From Scilla litardierei (taxonomy: Eukaryota; Streptophyta; Magnoliopsida; Asparagales; Asparagaceae), in NCBI GenBank assembly GCA_030789695.1, contig CM061142.1, positions 281,597,043-281,661,042 on the forward strand: DNA of 64,000 bases. The letters are read 5' to 3'. Position numbers and translations under genes: made by a program. Shown here piece after piece: positions 41,281 to 51,666 of the stretch. Numbering within the stretch: position 1 is the first letter of the stretch; the number at the start of each line of letters is the position of its first letter. The notes beneath the pieces were generated by a model. The model did not search any database. It was given only the letters and a program-made list of their open reading frames with translations, and was not told the DNA's origin.

Positions 41281-43700
41281 GTGTGATTTTGGTGTACACA
41301 TTTCCTGCACGAGTCCTCTTCGACTCAGGTGCATCGATGTGCATTATTTCCCGGAGCTTCGTAGAGAAGCATTCCTTGTCGACTTCCCCTCTTCCCAAGA
41401 GTTGGGATATCGTCACAGGGAATGGCATGGTCACGGTGCAACGTGGTTGCAACTCTTGCCCTTTGGTGGTATGTGGACATGAGCTCTACACAGATTTTAT
41501 TGTCCACGACATCATCAACTATGATGCCGTTCTTGGGATGGACTGGCTAGGGAGTTTCTACTCCACGATCGATTGTCGGAGGAAGAAGGTGGTGTTCGAG
41601 ATCCCTAGACATCCGGTGTTCGAGTTCAGCCGGGGTAGCAGTTCGCTTGGTCCTGTCAGGTTTCGGGCCAAGCCGGTGGAGATTGTGGCTATGCAGATGG
41701 AGCAGCGTTGGCCTGCGGTAGTGCGTGACTTCGACGACGTCTTCCCTGAGGAGATGTCTGGATTGCCACCTGATCGAGCTTTCGAGTTTTCGATCGATCT
41801 CATTTCGGGAGCGCAGCCTATCTCGAAGGCACCGTATCGCATGGCACCCGCAGAATTGGAGGAATTACGGAAGCAGCTTGATGAACTTCTTCAAAAGGGT
41901 TACATTAATCCCAGCGTGTCTCTGTGGGGAGCACCGGTTTTGCTGGTGAAGAAGAAGGATGGTTCGCGTCGCATGTGCGTGGACTATCGGGAGTTGAATG
42001 CGGTGACCGTCATGAATCGATATCCATTGCCTCGCATCGATGATATTTTTGATCAGCTGGGAGGATCGAGGGTATTCTCTAAGTTGGATCTGAGGAGTGG
42101 TTACCACCAGCTGAAGGTGAGGAAGGAGGATGTTCCAAAGATAGCTTTCAGGACGAAATATGGACACTACGAGTTCGTGGTTATGCCTTTCGGTGTAACC
42201 AACGCACCCGTGGTATTTATGAATCTGATGAACATGATCTTCTATGACTTCTTAGATAAGGTTGTCGTTATCTTCATTGACGACATACTGATCTACTCAA
42301 AGTCAGAGGAGGAGCATGCGTCGCACTTGAGGACGGTATTGGAGATCTTGAGGAAACACAGGTTGTATGCGAAGTATTCCAAGTGCGAGTTTTGGCTGGA
42401 TAGAGTTGCTTTTCTCGGGCATGTGGTGACTGGAGATGGTATTTCGGTGGACCCCGAGAAGATTAAGGCTATCAGGGAGTGGCCTGTTGCACAGTCAGCG
42501 TCTGAGATCCGGAGTTTCCTTGGACTTGCGGGTTACTACCGGTGATTCATCAAGGATTTTTCTCGTATTGCCGAGCCGATGACCAGACTGACGTGGAAGG
42601 ATGTATCTTTTGTTTGGTCTGATGACTGCGATGGAGCTTTCGGTGTTCTGAAGGAGAAGTTGACGTCTGCCCCTGTTCTTGTTGTGCCTGATCGTAGTGG
42701 GGGATTCGAGATCTTTTGCGATGCTTCTGGAAAGGGTCTCGGTTGCGTATTGCATCAGCATGGGCACGTGGTCGTGTATGCTTCTCGTCAGCTTAAGGCT
42801 CATGAGAAGAATTACCCGTCACATGATTTGGAGTGGGCTGCTGTCGTGTTTGCGTTGAAGATTTGGAGGCACTTCCTGCTGAGTGAGAAGGTGAAGATCT
42901 TCACTGATCACAAAAGCTTGAAGTACATTTTCACTCAGAAGGAGCTTAACATGCGACAACGTCGGTGGTTGGAGCTCATGGCGGACTACGAGATTGACTT
43001 GCAGTATCACCCTGGCAGAGTGAATGTGGTTCCAGATGCGTTGAGTAGGCTTCCAGCGGTGATGTTGTTGACTTCGCAGTGGAGATTGCAGCAGGATTTT
43101 TGCGAGTCTGGTATTGAGATTGTTCTGCCTGGTGGGGTCTCTTCGTTGATGTGTATGCAGATACAGTCGACGATTGTGGAAAGGATCAAGGCTGGGCAGG
43201 TTGGAGACCCGAAGTTAGTGAAGATTCGCGAGTTGGTGGAAGCCGGTCTGCGGACTGACTTTGTGATTCATGAGGATGGCTCGCTGAGATTTGGAGCCAG
43301 GTTGTGTGTGCCGGCTGGGGATATCAGGGAGGAGCTGTTGGTGGAGGCACACAGTTCGCCGTATTCTGTGCATCCCGGTGGGACCAAGATGTACAAGGAT
43401 CTTCGCCTGAATTTTTGGTGGCATGGTATGAAGAGGAGCGTGGCTCGGAGCGTAGCCCAGTGCTTGGTTTGCCAGCAGGTTAAGTTGGAGCATCAGCGTA
43501 CGACAGGGTTGCTACAACCGCTTCCGATTTTGGAGTGGAAGTGGCAGCACATCACTATGGACTTCGTGACTGGACTACCTCGGAGTCCAAAGCAGAATGA
43601 CGCAATTTGGGTGATCGTAGATCGATTGACCAAATCTGCGCACTTTATTCCATTCCGAGTAGGGCAGTCCACTGAGGCGCTAGCGAGGAGATACATGGAG
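41281..43700 (+). pseudogene. Pol of element E: protease, RT, RNase H, integrase N-terminal part
   Basis: Protease shows V-L-F-D-S-G-A-S (active Asp). Reverse transcriptase has C-V-D-Y-R-E-L-N and the catalytic F-I-D-D at about 42272-42283. A TGA at 42543-42545 falls in Y-Y-R-R-F, where F has CGA, so it fits CpG decay. RNase H follows ([10 protein letters not shown], and [11 protein letters not shown]). The integrase zinc finger is [10 protein letters not shown] and C-L-V-C-Q-Q-V-K, and the first catalytic Asp lies in I-T-M-D-F-V. The frame then meets an intron-like segment exactly between two codons after Y-M-E. Confidence 0.92.
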
Positions 43701-43771
43701 GTAAATCCTTTTACTCTCCGTTTCTATTTCCTTCTCCTAGTTTAGATAGTGATGTAACATGAATCGTGCAG
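43701..43771 (+). other. Predicted GT-AG intron in integrase (element E only, 71 bp)
   Basis: Begins GTAAAT after ATGGAG and ends GTGCAG. It is T-rich, contains an in-frame TAG, and is absent from element F, which reads ATGGAG|GAGGTTGTGCGA without a gap. Removal restores Y-M-E-E-I-V-R-L-H-G-V-P exactly (phase 0). Confidence 0.78.
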
Positions 43772-44649
43772 GAGATCGTACGACTTCACGGAGTCCCTGT
43801 GAGTATCGTGTCGGACAGAGACACGAGATCACATCTCAGTTCTGGCAGAGTTTGCAGAAGAGTTTTGGTACGAGTCTGAGTTTCAGCACGGCGTACCACC
43901 CGCAGACGGATGGCCAATCCGAGAGGACGATCCATATCTTGGAGGACATGCTGAGGGCATGTATGTTGGATTTCAAGGGTTATTGGGAGGATCATCTCCA
44001 CCTCGTGGAGTTTGCCTACAATAACAGCTACCAGGCGAGTATTGGCATGGCACCTTTTGCTGCGCTACATGGGAAGAAATGTCGATCGCCACTGAGCTGG
44101 GATGACATTGGAGATCAAGAGCTGTTAGGACCTGAGATGATCGTGGAGGCTGTTGATGTTGTCAGGAACATACGGGAGAGGCTGAGGATTGCTCAGGACC
44201 GTTTTAAGCATTGGGCTAATGCTAAACAGCGTCCGTTGGAGTTTCAGCCATGTGACCATGTGTTCTTGAAGATTTCCCCGAATCGAGGAGTGATTCGCTT
44301 TGGGAAACGGGGGAAGCTGAGCCCGAGATACATTGGACCATTTGACATTCTCGAGAGAGTTGGCGAGGTAGCCTACCGCTTAGCCTTGCCGCCATCTTTG
44401 GAAGGTGTTCACGATGTCTTCCTTGTGTCGCAGCTTCGTCGGTACATCAGCGACCCATCTCACGCTGTGGATTTCTCAGAGATCACCGTTCGCCCTGATT
44501 TGACGTATGACCAGCAACCCGTGCAGATCTTGGACAGGCGTCAGAAGTCACTTCGGAACAAGACCGTCGATCTTGTTAAAGTGATGTGGCGACATGGCTC
44601 GCCAGGAGAGTCTACTTGGGAGAGAGAAGGTGAGATGCGAGAGCGCTAA
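43772..44649 (+). pseudogene. Pol of element E: integrase C-terminal part and chromodomain
   Basis: Starts E-I-V-R-L-H-G-V-P and holds the second catalytic Asp in V-S-D-R-D-T-R. A one-base deletion near 43826, relative to F, shifts the frame. It then reads [10 protein letters not shown] with the catalytic Glu. The C-terminus has the short chromodomain [13 protein letters not shown] and [14 protein letters not shown] of Tekay/Del elements. Chromodomains target integration to heterochromatin in related elements. Confidence 0.9.
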
Positions 44650-44706
44650 CCACTTTTGTTCCCTGACACGTGAGTGTTAGGAAATTCCGAGGGCGGAATT
44701 TTTCTT

Positions 44707-44719
44707 AAGGTGTGGAGGA
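44707..44719 (+). other. Polypurine tract of element E
   Basis: AAGGTGTGGAGGA directly precedes the 3' LTR; the corresponding site in element F is AAGTTGGGGAGGA. Confidence 0.85.
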
Positions 44720-47101
44720 TGTAACGACCGGTTTTGTAATGACTATTTTATATTAAAAATATTGGATGATTCCTTCTTTGTATGTTTTCTCGATAGAAAT
44801 CCTTACGATTAGCTTCATAACGTCTTAATCTTAATGCTAGAGTGATCCTAGGGGCCATAGAAGTCTTCCCGAAGCTTCACGCTTCATTTCGGCACTTTTG
44901 GTGCATTTTAGTCGGTTCGTGAAGGGGAGCCAACCGACTAGATTGCCATCTAGTCGGTCAGTAAACCTTCTCTGACCGGCTAGTTCTTGTCAGTAAATTC
45001 AGCTTAGTTACTGTTTACGTTTAGTCGGTCTAAGCTCATTCTTCGACCGACTAGTTCCTCAACTAGTCGGTCAAGACTTGTACTCGGACCGACTAATTCT
45101 GAGTCCTACTGTACCATCTAAGTTACTGTTTATGATTAGTCGGTCTAAGAACAATTACCGACCGACTAGTTCCTAAACTAGTCGGTTAAGATTCCTTCCT
45201 TGACCGACTAATTCTCAGTGCTTAATAACCATCTAATTTCCCTCTTAGTCGGTCTATGAACGATCAACGACTGACTAGATCCAAAACTAGTCGATCGACG
45301 GACCTTCACAGACTGACTAAATTTGTCTACCTGTACCAACCCAGTTCACGGATTGGCTTTTAGTCGGTCTAAGTTAGACGACCGACCGAATAGATCCCAA
45401 ACTAGTCGGTCGACCACCCTTCTCTGACCGACTAATTAGCCCAGTAAACCTAGGTTAAGTCGGAGCCGCCGTTTCGTTTTCTATTTAATCCCTTCGATTC
45501 TTTCATTCATTCTTCATTCTTTCAGAGCCAATATCTTCCCCAAATCATCCCCAACTTCCCTCAAGCCATTTCCTTCCTCCTCGAAGCTTCCCTCTCGTCG
45601 TTTCTTGCGCCGGCCACCATCTCTAGGCTGCCGGATCTCGAATTTTCAGTCGTAGCTTTCCAGGATTGTTCTCCGTCGCTGAAGCTAGATCTGTTGTGGC
45701 GTCTTTCGCTCGCTACTCTTACGGTTAGTGGATCTATCCCTTAATCTCTTTTAACCCACACCGTAATTAGAAAACCTAATTAAAAAACGATACATTAGAC
45801 GATATATGGTTCTATTATGAAATCTGATTTGGTGATTGTTCTTATGTTGTTTTGCCATAGCAGCGAACCCTATTTCCGTAGGATACCGATCTCGTGACTC
45901 ACGTCGAACAACAAACTTCGGTTCCAGGCAAGTGAAACTTACCAACCCTACTTTAGGCCATGCTTTTAGGCCATTACCTTGTTTTAGCGTGAAAGAGACA
46001 GATAGTGAAATGATAGCGGTCTAGGCGCAAATTCGACGTCTAGCTTGACAACGAAGCTAGATTACCCATTGACATGCCATGTCATAAAATTTCTTTTCAT
46101 GTTTAAATTTTCTTTAACGGTACGCAATTGCATTCTAATATTGTCATATGCATCCATTATACTTATCATGTCGCATATTGCATCGTAGCACACGCTACAA
46201 ATCCGTGTACAATCCGTGTTTCCGTGTTACCGGATAGGCACCCGTTATGCGGGCATAACCCTACGCCATACGTGTTAAAAACACTTCCTGGCTCGTGATC
46301 CAGAAGCGAGCATTATGTGTTCGGGGGTAGTGCCCTGGCTCGACACACGTGGAATGGTAGGGATAAACGGTCACTTGAGCGTAAGAGTTGGCCCGTACAG
46401 CCGCTCTAGCCAAAGGGCGGAATCTCTGTGCACGACGTGCTTACAATTCCTTGTACTTGTCATTGTTTACTTGCCATGCCACGTTTATTTGCCTTGCTAA
46501 AATCATGTCATAACTAAAACTGTTGTTGTTTTATTGCATAAAATGCCATGACATGTATACTGTAGGTTGCTAGTTGCTTTTACCTTTCTTTTGTTTCCTT
46601 GCACAAGTCTTGTAGACTTACTGACATGTGCACCTTCTCTTTGGGTGTCGCATGTTAGTTGCTGAGCCAGAGGTTGCAGTTGAGGGCGACGAGTTCGTGG
46701 AGTTCGTGCCCGACCCCGTTGCTGACGTTGAGTACGAGGACACCGGTGACCAGTCCTAGTGTGCCTTCGTTCTGCTTTTGTTGGTTGTGAGTTGTTGTCG
46801 GTGAGTAGCACCGTTGCTGTTAGTTTCTTTTGTTGGCCATGCTAGGCCTTTTCTTTCGGACTCTCTTTTGTTTGCCTGGTGGCATTTCTGGTTGTTGAAT
46901 CTTATATCTGGACTCTGAGTTGGATAATTTTTATATTATTTGTCTCTCTCTCTATTATTGTTATTGTTGTTCCGAGTCACATTACAGGGACCTGTTTCTT
47001 CGTATTATTTGACGCTTATCGGACTTGTGGTTTTGTAGCTTCAAGTCTGAGCGGACCTTCTCACGCTTCGCCTCCACGTTTTTGGGAAGCGGGGCATGAC
47101 A
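44720..47101 (+). repeat. 3' LTR of element E (2382 bp)
   Basis: Starts TGTAACGACCGG and ends GGGGCATGACA. It includes the CTAGTCGGTC palindrome array at about 44905-45440 and matches the 5' LTR throughout. Confidence 0.93.
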
Positions 47102-48303
47102 GAGCAACTTAATCGGAAGTTTAGAAAAATATTAAAATCTATCAATTGTCAATAATACATTTTCCAACATAGTGCTTACCACTAATATACACAATTATGA
47201 AAGAAGTCAAATTCATGACATTTACTCTAATTTAGCTTGAATACATCACATACAAGTATCGTTTACATAGGCCAAAGTATAACACAACATCAATTCATAA
47301 ATTTCTAATTTCGAATGAATTGATATCACTTGAAGATCGTCTGATTATTGGGTGTTGAGTTTGTCATATCTTTATTTTTAATTATTTCTTCTTCTTCTTT
47401 TTTGACTTAGAATGATCCATGTAACGAGCTTTAGTTAGTGACTCATAGGCCAGATGACCTTTGGTCATTTGGCTTAGAAGAGCCCATTGAACCTAATAAC
47501 TCGAATCATCTAAGTTTCTATTATCTCTCTCTTTTTTTCAAATGCACTCCTCATTCACCCATCTTTTGACACGAATCTCCAATGCTTCCTGAGGCACAAA
47601 TAAACTCAAGGGAACAGCGCATTTTATTCTTTTTCTTTTTTTTCTTTTTTCTTGTTTTTCAAGCAACACAACACACTTCATTAAACTCATATTTTAAGCA
47701 TATATTTATTGCCAAATTCCTTTTCAAAAAGAAAATTAATCCTATCAATTAAGTCCACTTTAAACTTATTCATCACAAGAACTTGCATGAAATTAATTTA
47801 AACCATTTCGCGATATTAGGCATGGTAAATGATTTTTCTCATAAAAGACATATTAATGATTAACTCTATGAAGGAAAAATAATTAATTCAGGCCATAAAC
47901 AATTTTAAGAATTCCGTCATGGCACAGTCATCCGATTAAGTGAGGCTTTACGAAGGGTTAGATAGATGATGAGTAATGGTTATTTATTCTTTTCTCTCCT
48001 TTTATTTTTAAAAAGAAAAACCCTACGAAGAAGTACGAAAATCCTTTAAATAATCCTAAAAATCCTAGCAAAAAGTCTAATACACTCCCCTAACTTAAAG
48101 ACAAACATTGTCCTCAATGTTCAAAAGAGACTACTAGAGGAAAAATTCTATGAAAAATTAAAATAAAAAGTGTAAAATAAAAAACGAAAAAATCTACGTA
48201 CTACAAAGTAAAGGAAAGAGTACACCGGTTTAAGTACCACCTGAAGGTGGATCTGTAAGATCCATGGTCATGTTCTCCTTGGTTAAAAATTCTTGAGAGT
48301 GTT
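47102..48303 (-). other. Non-coding 3' region of element D
   Basis: AT-rich with no credible frames. On the minus strand near 48083-48120 it reads CATTGAGGACAATG then TTAAGTTAGGGGAGTG, a palindrome followed by a PPT-like tract, which resembles blocks near 30290-30325 and 31745-31758 of element B. Confidence 0.65.
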
Positions 48304-49420
48304 TCAGTCGTTGTCATTAACTTTGAACTCGCTTCCGTCTTTCTCATTCATTACAATTACCGCTCTATGTGGAAAAACTTGTTTGACATGAAATGGGCCC
48401 GACCATTTGGAACGTATCTTCCCTAGAAATAGATGCAATCTTGAATTGTAAAGAAGAACTTTGCCCCCAAGCTTGAATTCCTTCCTTAAGATTGTCTTGT
48501 CATGCAAAGCTTTCATTCGTTCTTTCGCCAATTTTGCATTTTCAAATGCTTCTCTCCTAAGCTCTTCAGGCTCCAAAATCTACAATTTACGAGAATCATT
48601 CGATGAGTCATCGAGCAAATTTAAAGTTTTAATAACCCAATAAGATTTATGCTCTAATTCAACAGGAAGATGACAAATTTTTCCATAAACTAAACGGTAA
48701 GTGGACATCCCTAAAATAGTCTAGTATGCCGTCATATAGGCCCATAAAGTTTCAAGCAAGCAAAGAATCCAATCTTTGTACGTATGGTCACCATTTTCTG
48801 AAGGATATTCTTGATGTCATTATTTGTAAGTTCAGCTTGTCCATTTGTTTCGGGATGGTATGGAGTTGAAACTTAATGCGTCACCCCAAACTTCTTCATC
48901 AAATTTGCAAAGAGCCTATTGTAAAAGTGGGAACCTCCATCACTAATAATGGCCTTTGGCACTCCAAAGTGCGCGAAGATGTTTTCTTTAAATAACTTTA
49001 ACATTATGGATGTGTCATTAGACCTGCAAGGAATAGCCTCCACACATTTAGAAACATAATCAATTGGAACTAGTATGAAAACATATCCAAACGAAGGTGG
49101 AAAAGGTCCCATAAAATCAATCCCCAACAATCAAATATTTCTATATCTAATATGGGATTTATGGCATCATATTTCTTTTTGTGATTCCCCCCCAACTATT
49201 AACAACACACACATGATTTACAATAAGTATATGCATCTTTAAACATGGTGGGCCAGAAAAATCCAGTTTGTAGAATTTTTGCACCAGTTTTATGAGCAAA
49301 TAAATGTCCTCCACATACGCCATCATGAAAAAATTGTAAAATACTACCAATCTCATGATCGAGTATACATCTCCTCACAATTTGGTCTCCACAATATTTA
49401 AAGAGGTATGGGTCATCGTA
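48304..49420 (-). pseudogene. Integrase of element D, fragmented
   Basis: Minus-strand frame 48873-49130 reads G-I-D-F-M-G-P-F (first catalytic Asp), Y-V-S-K-C-V-E-A-I, and I-S-D-G-G-S-H-F (second Asp). Frame 49159-49356 covers the zinc-binding part in degraded form. Frame 48304-48576 is the C-terminal part, with [10 protein letters not shown] and K-W-S-G-P-F-H-V. Stops and frameshifts separate them. Confidence 0.85.
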
Positions 49421-50228
49421 GTAGAAAGACTTTACCTCATGTTTAAATCGTTTAAACTCAAGAGAGGACTAATGTGGTGGAGTTCTACCTGTCACCAAAT
49501 AATTGACTATGTCAGCATACTATGGTAGAGTAGAGACGGTAAAAAGTTGCTCATCTGGGAAGGAATCTCTCAACGGTATATTTGATGACTCTGTGTCGAC
49601 TATCAAGCTCGAAAAGTGATCTGCGACATGATTCTCCACTCTTTTCTTGTCTCGTATCGCAATGTTGAACTCCTGTAAAAGAAGAATCCATCGTATAAGT
49701 CTAGGCTTTGCATCTTTTTTAGACAAAAGATATTTGAGTGCAGATTGGTCCGTATAGACGATAATAGACTACCCCAATATCTTAAATTTGTCCAACGCAA
49801 ATACCACCGCAAGTAATTCCTTCTTTGTAGTCGTGTAATTTCATTGAGCATCGTTCAAAGTCTTACTTGCGTAATAGATCACATAAGGAGCTTTTTCTTT
49901 CTTTTGCCCAAGAACAGCCCCCACTGCGTAGTCACTCGCATTGCACATAATCTCGAAAGGAAGAGTCCAATCTGGAACCTGCAAAATAGGCAATGAAACA
50001 AGTAAGGATTTAAATTTTTTAAATGAATGATGACACTCTTGTGTCCAAATAAATTCAGTATTTGAAGTTAATAAATTGCAAAGAGGTAGAGAGATAGCGT
50101 TGAAATCCTTTATGAAGCGTCTATAAAATCATGCATGACCTAAGAAGGAATGAATATCACTGACGCTTTTTGGTGTTGGCAACGTATCTATAACCTCAAC
50201 TTTTGCCCTGTCCACCTGAATTCCTGCT
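49421..50228 (-). pseudogene. RNase H and linker of element D, broken
   Basis: Frame 49520-49726 reads K-P-R-L-I-R-W-I-L-L-L-Q-E-F and D-K-K-R-V-E-N-H-V-A-D-H-F, the end of a gypsy RNase H and the start of the linker to integrase. The N-terminal RNase H half is present only as short shifted pieces to about 50000. One of these reads C-D-A-S-D-Y-A-V-G-A. Confidence 0.75.
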
Positions 50229-50937
50229 TTAGAAACTAAGTGACCAAGTAACAAAGTGACCAAGTAACAAACCCTCCGTAGTCATGAAGTTGCACTTTTT
50301 CCAATTGAGTAGCAAGTTATTTTCTTGACACCTGCGCAAAACAAGGGCTAAGTTAGATAAGCAATTTTCAAAAGAAGTGCCATATATAGAAAAATCATCC
50401 ATAACTACTTCTACTATCTTTTCAACCATATCACTAAATGTGCTCAACATGCAATGTTAAAAAGTAGTTGGTGCATTGCATGGACCAAATGGCATCCTCC
50501 TAAATGCAAAAGTTCCAAAGTGACAAGTGAATGTGGTCTTCTCTTGGTCCTCTGGCGCTATCTCTATCTGATAATAACTTGAGTAGCCATCTATAAAACT
50601 ATAATATTCATTACGTGTCACTCTCTCTAAAATTTGATCTAGGAAAGGCAAAGGAAAGTGGTCTTTTCTTGTTTTTGTATTTAGCTTCATATAATCAATG
50701 CACATTCTCCATCCAGTGGTGGTTCGCAGAGGTACGAGTTCATTATTTTCATTTTTAACCACAGTCAACCCTGATTTCTTAGGGACAACTTGGGTTAGAC
50801 TAACCCACGTACTATCAGAAACTGGATAAACAATTCCCGCATCAAGTAACTTAAGAACTTTCCCTTTACCACTTCTTTTAACGTCGGGTTCAATCGACGT
50901 TGCATTTCACGTGTAGGTTTGGCATTGTCCTCAAGAT
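50229..50937 (-). pseudogene. Reverse transcriptase of element D, two frames
   Basis: Frame 50457-50768 has C-I-D-Y-M-K-L-N, K-D-H-F-P-L-P-F-L-D-Q-I-L-E-R and M-P-F-G-P-C-N-A-P-T-T-F. Frame 50229-50450 has the catalytic V-M-D-D-F-S-I-Y-G and E-N-N-L-L-L-N-W-K-K-C-N-F-M. They are separated by a short shift near 50455. Upstream, the sequence still reads R-R-L-N-P-T and W-V-S, then stops at LTR H. Confidence 0.88.
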
Positions 50938-51661
50938 TGTTGGGTTCTTTGGGTCCTTAGGGCCATAAAATCGATGTCCGGCCTAAGTTGGTCGGATGAA
51001 AAAAATAAAATGGCAGCAGAAAAAACATATTAAAACTATTTTAAGAACATCCCTAAAGATAACAACCCTAGCTAAGATCTCTACTGTCCCGGGGTTGGGT
51101 CCGACCAACCCTTAAGGTAAGATCTATCTAACATTTGCAATTATAAACGCATGAATACGTAAACTACATAACTTTCACTTCATTTCCACAGAATACGAAG
51201 CGTCATTTTCAGTAATATTTCTTTGACCCCACACGCTTCACCTAAGCTGAACCGCGTCCCGAGCTGCACCTCGTCCCGAGCCGAACCGCTTACCGAACTG
51301 CACCACATCCCGAGGTGAGCAACACCCTTGTCGTTGAGCCAACCACATACCGAAGAAGATTTCACCTTGAGTGGATCCTCCATCAAGACTTTGGATTCGA
51401 TCCGAGCTCCTCCGTAGCTTTGCTAAAGCCCGATCAGGAGCAAGGAAGAATTTTATGGAGAAAGAGAGAATACTTACTTTAAGCTCAGATCAGGGCTTGC
51501 TCATGTTTAATAGAGCTACTCAGATCTGGATCTTAGGACGAGTTTCAAGGAAGGTGGTAGACCCCTATTTATATAGGCGGCTGATCCCTCCCCTTCACTC
51601 CATTTCCGATGTGGGACTAAATGTGTTCGAGAAGAAAAGTCAAATTAGTTTGCCTTAGGCC
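50938..51661 (-). repeat. LTR H, part 1 (related to LTR G)
   Basis: On the plus strand it starts TGTTGGGTTC. Its complement resembles the end of LTR G, with matching blocks around CGGATTTTAGCCCTAAGG, a TATATAAATAGG box, and GTCCCACATCG. It lies against D coding sequence with no PBS, so it is a 3' or solo LTR. Short open frames at 51180 and 51371 lie in it and show no domain. It is interrupted by element F at 51662. Confidence 0.75.
51566..51617 (-). promoter_or_regulatory. LTR H promoter: USE-like motif and TATA box
   Basis: On the minus strand GTCCCACATCG (51607-51617) is followed after 31 bp by TATATAAATA (51566-51575). The first motif matches the plant snRNA upstream sequence element RTCCCACATCG at all positions. 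The same pair occurs in LTR G with a 29-bp gap. Confidence 0.7.
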
Positions 51662-51666
51662 AAACT

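Larger units (their letters stand above)
37506..47101 (+). mobile_element. Tekay/Del-type chromovirus (element E), nearly complete
   Basis: Two LTRs of 2383 and 2382 bp, PBS, gag, pol with protease, reverse transcriptase, RNase H, integrase and a C-terminal chromodomain, and PPT are all present in plus orientation. It sits inside element D. The flanking pentamers are GATCG (left) and GAGCA (right), which match at only three of five positions. Gag has several stops and pol has one stop and one single-base deletion. Two GT-AG intron-like segments are present (see separate entries). Its closest relative here is element F. Confidence 0.93.
37465..50937 (-). mobile_element. Athila/TAT-like Ty3/gypsy element (element D), split by element E
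   Basis: Minus-strand reverse transcriptase, RNase H remnants and integrase occupy 48304-50937, followed by a non-coding 3' region (47102-48300), then, beyond element E, the polypurine tract and LTR. The 5' part (gag, protease, 5' LTR) is missing: at 50938 D sequence gives way to LTR H. The block CATTGAGGACAATG near 48110 (minus strand) is the palindromic motif often seen after pol in Athila/TAT-like elements. Confidence 0.82.

Noticed and set aside
51180..51658. Small host gene on either strand between D and F
   Set aside because: The region aligns with LTR G in inverted orientation, including its promoter, so it is LTR sequence.
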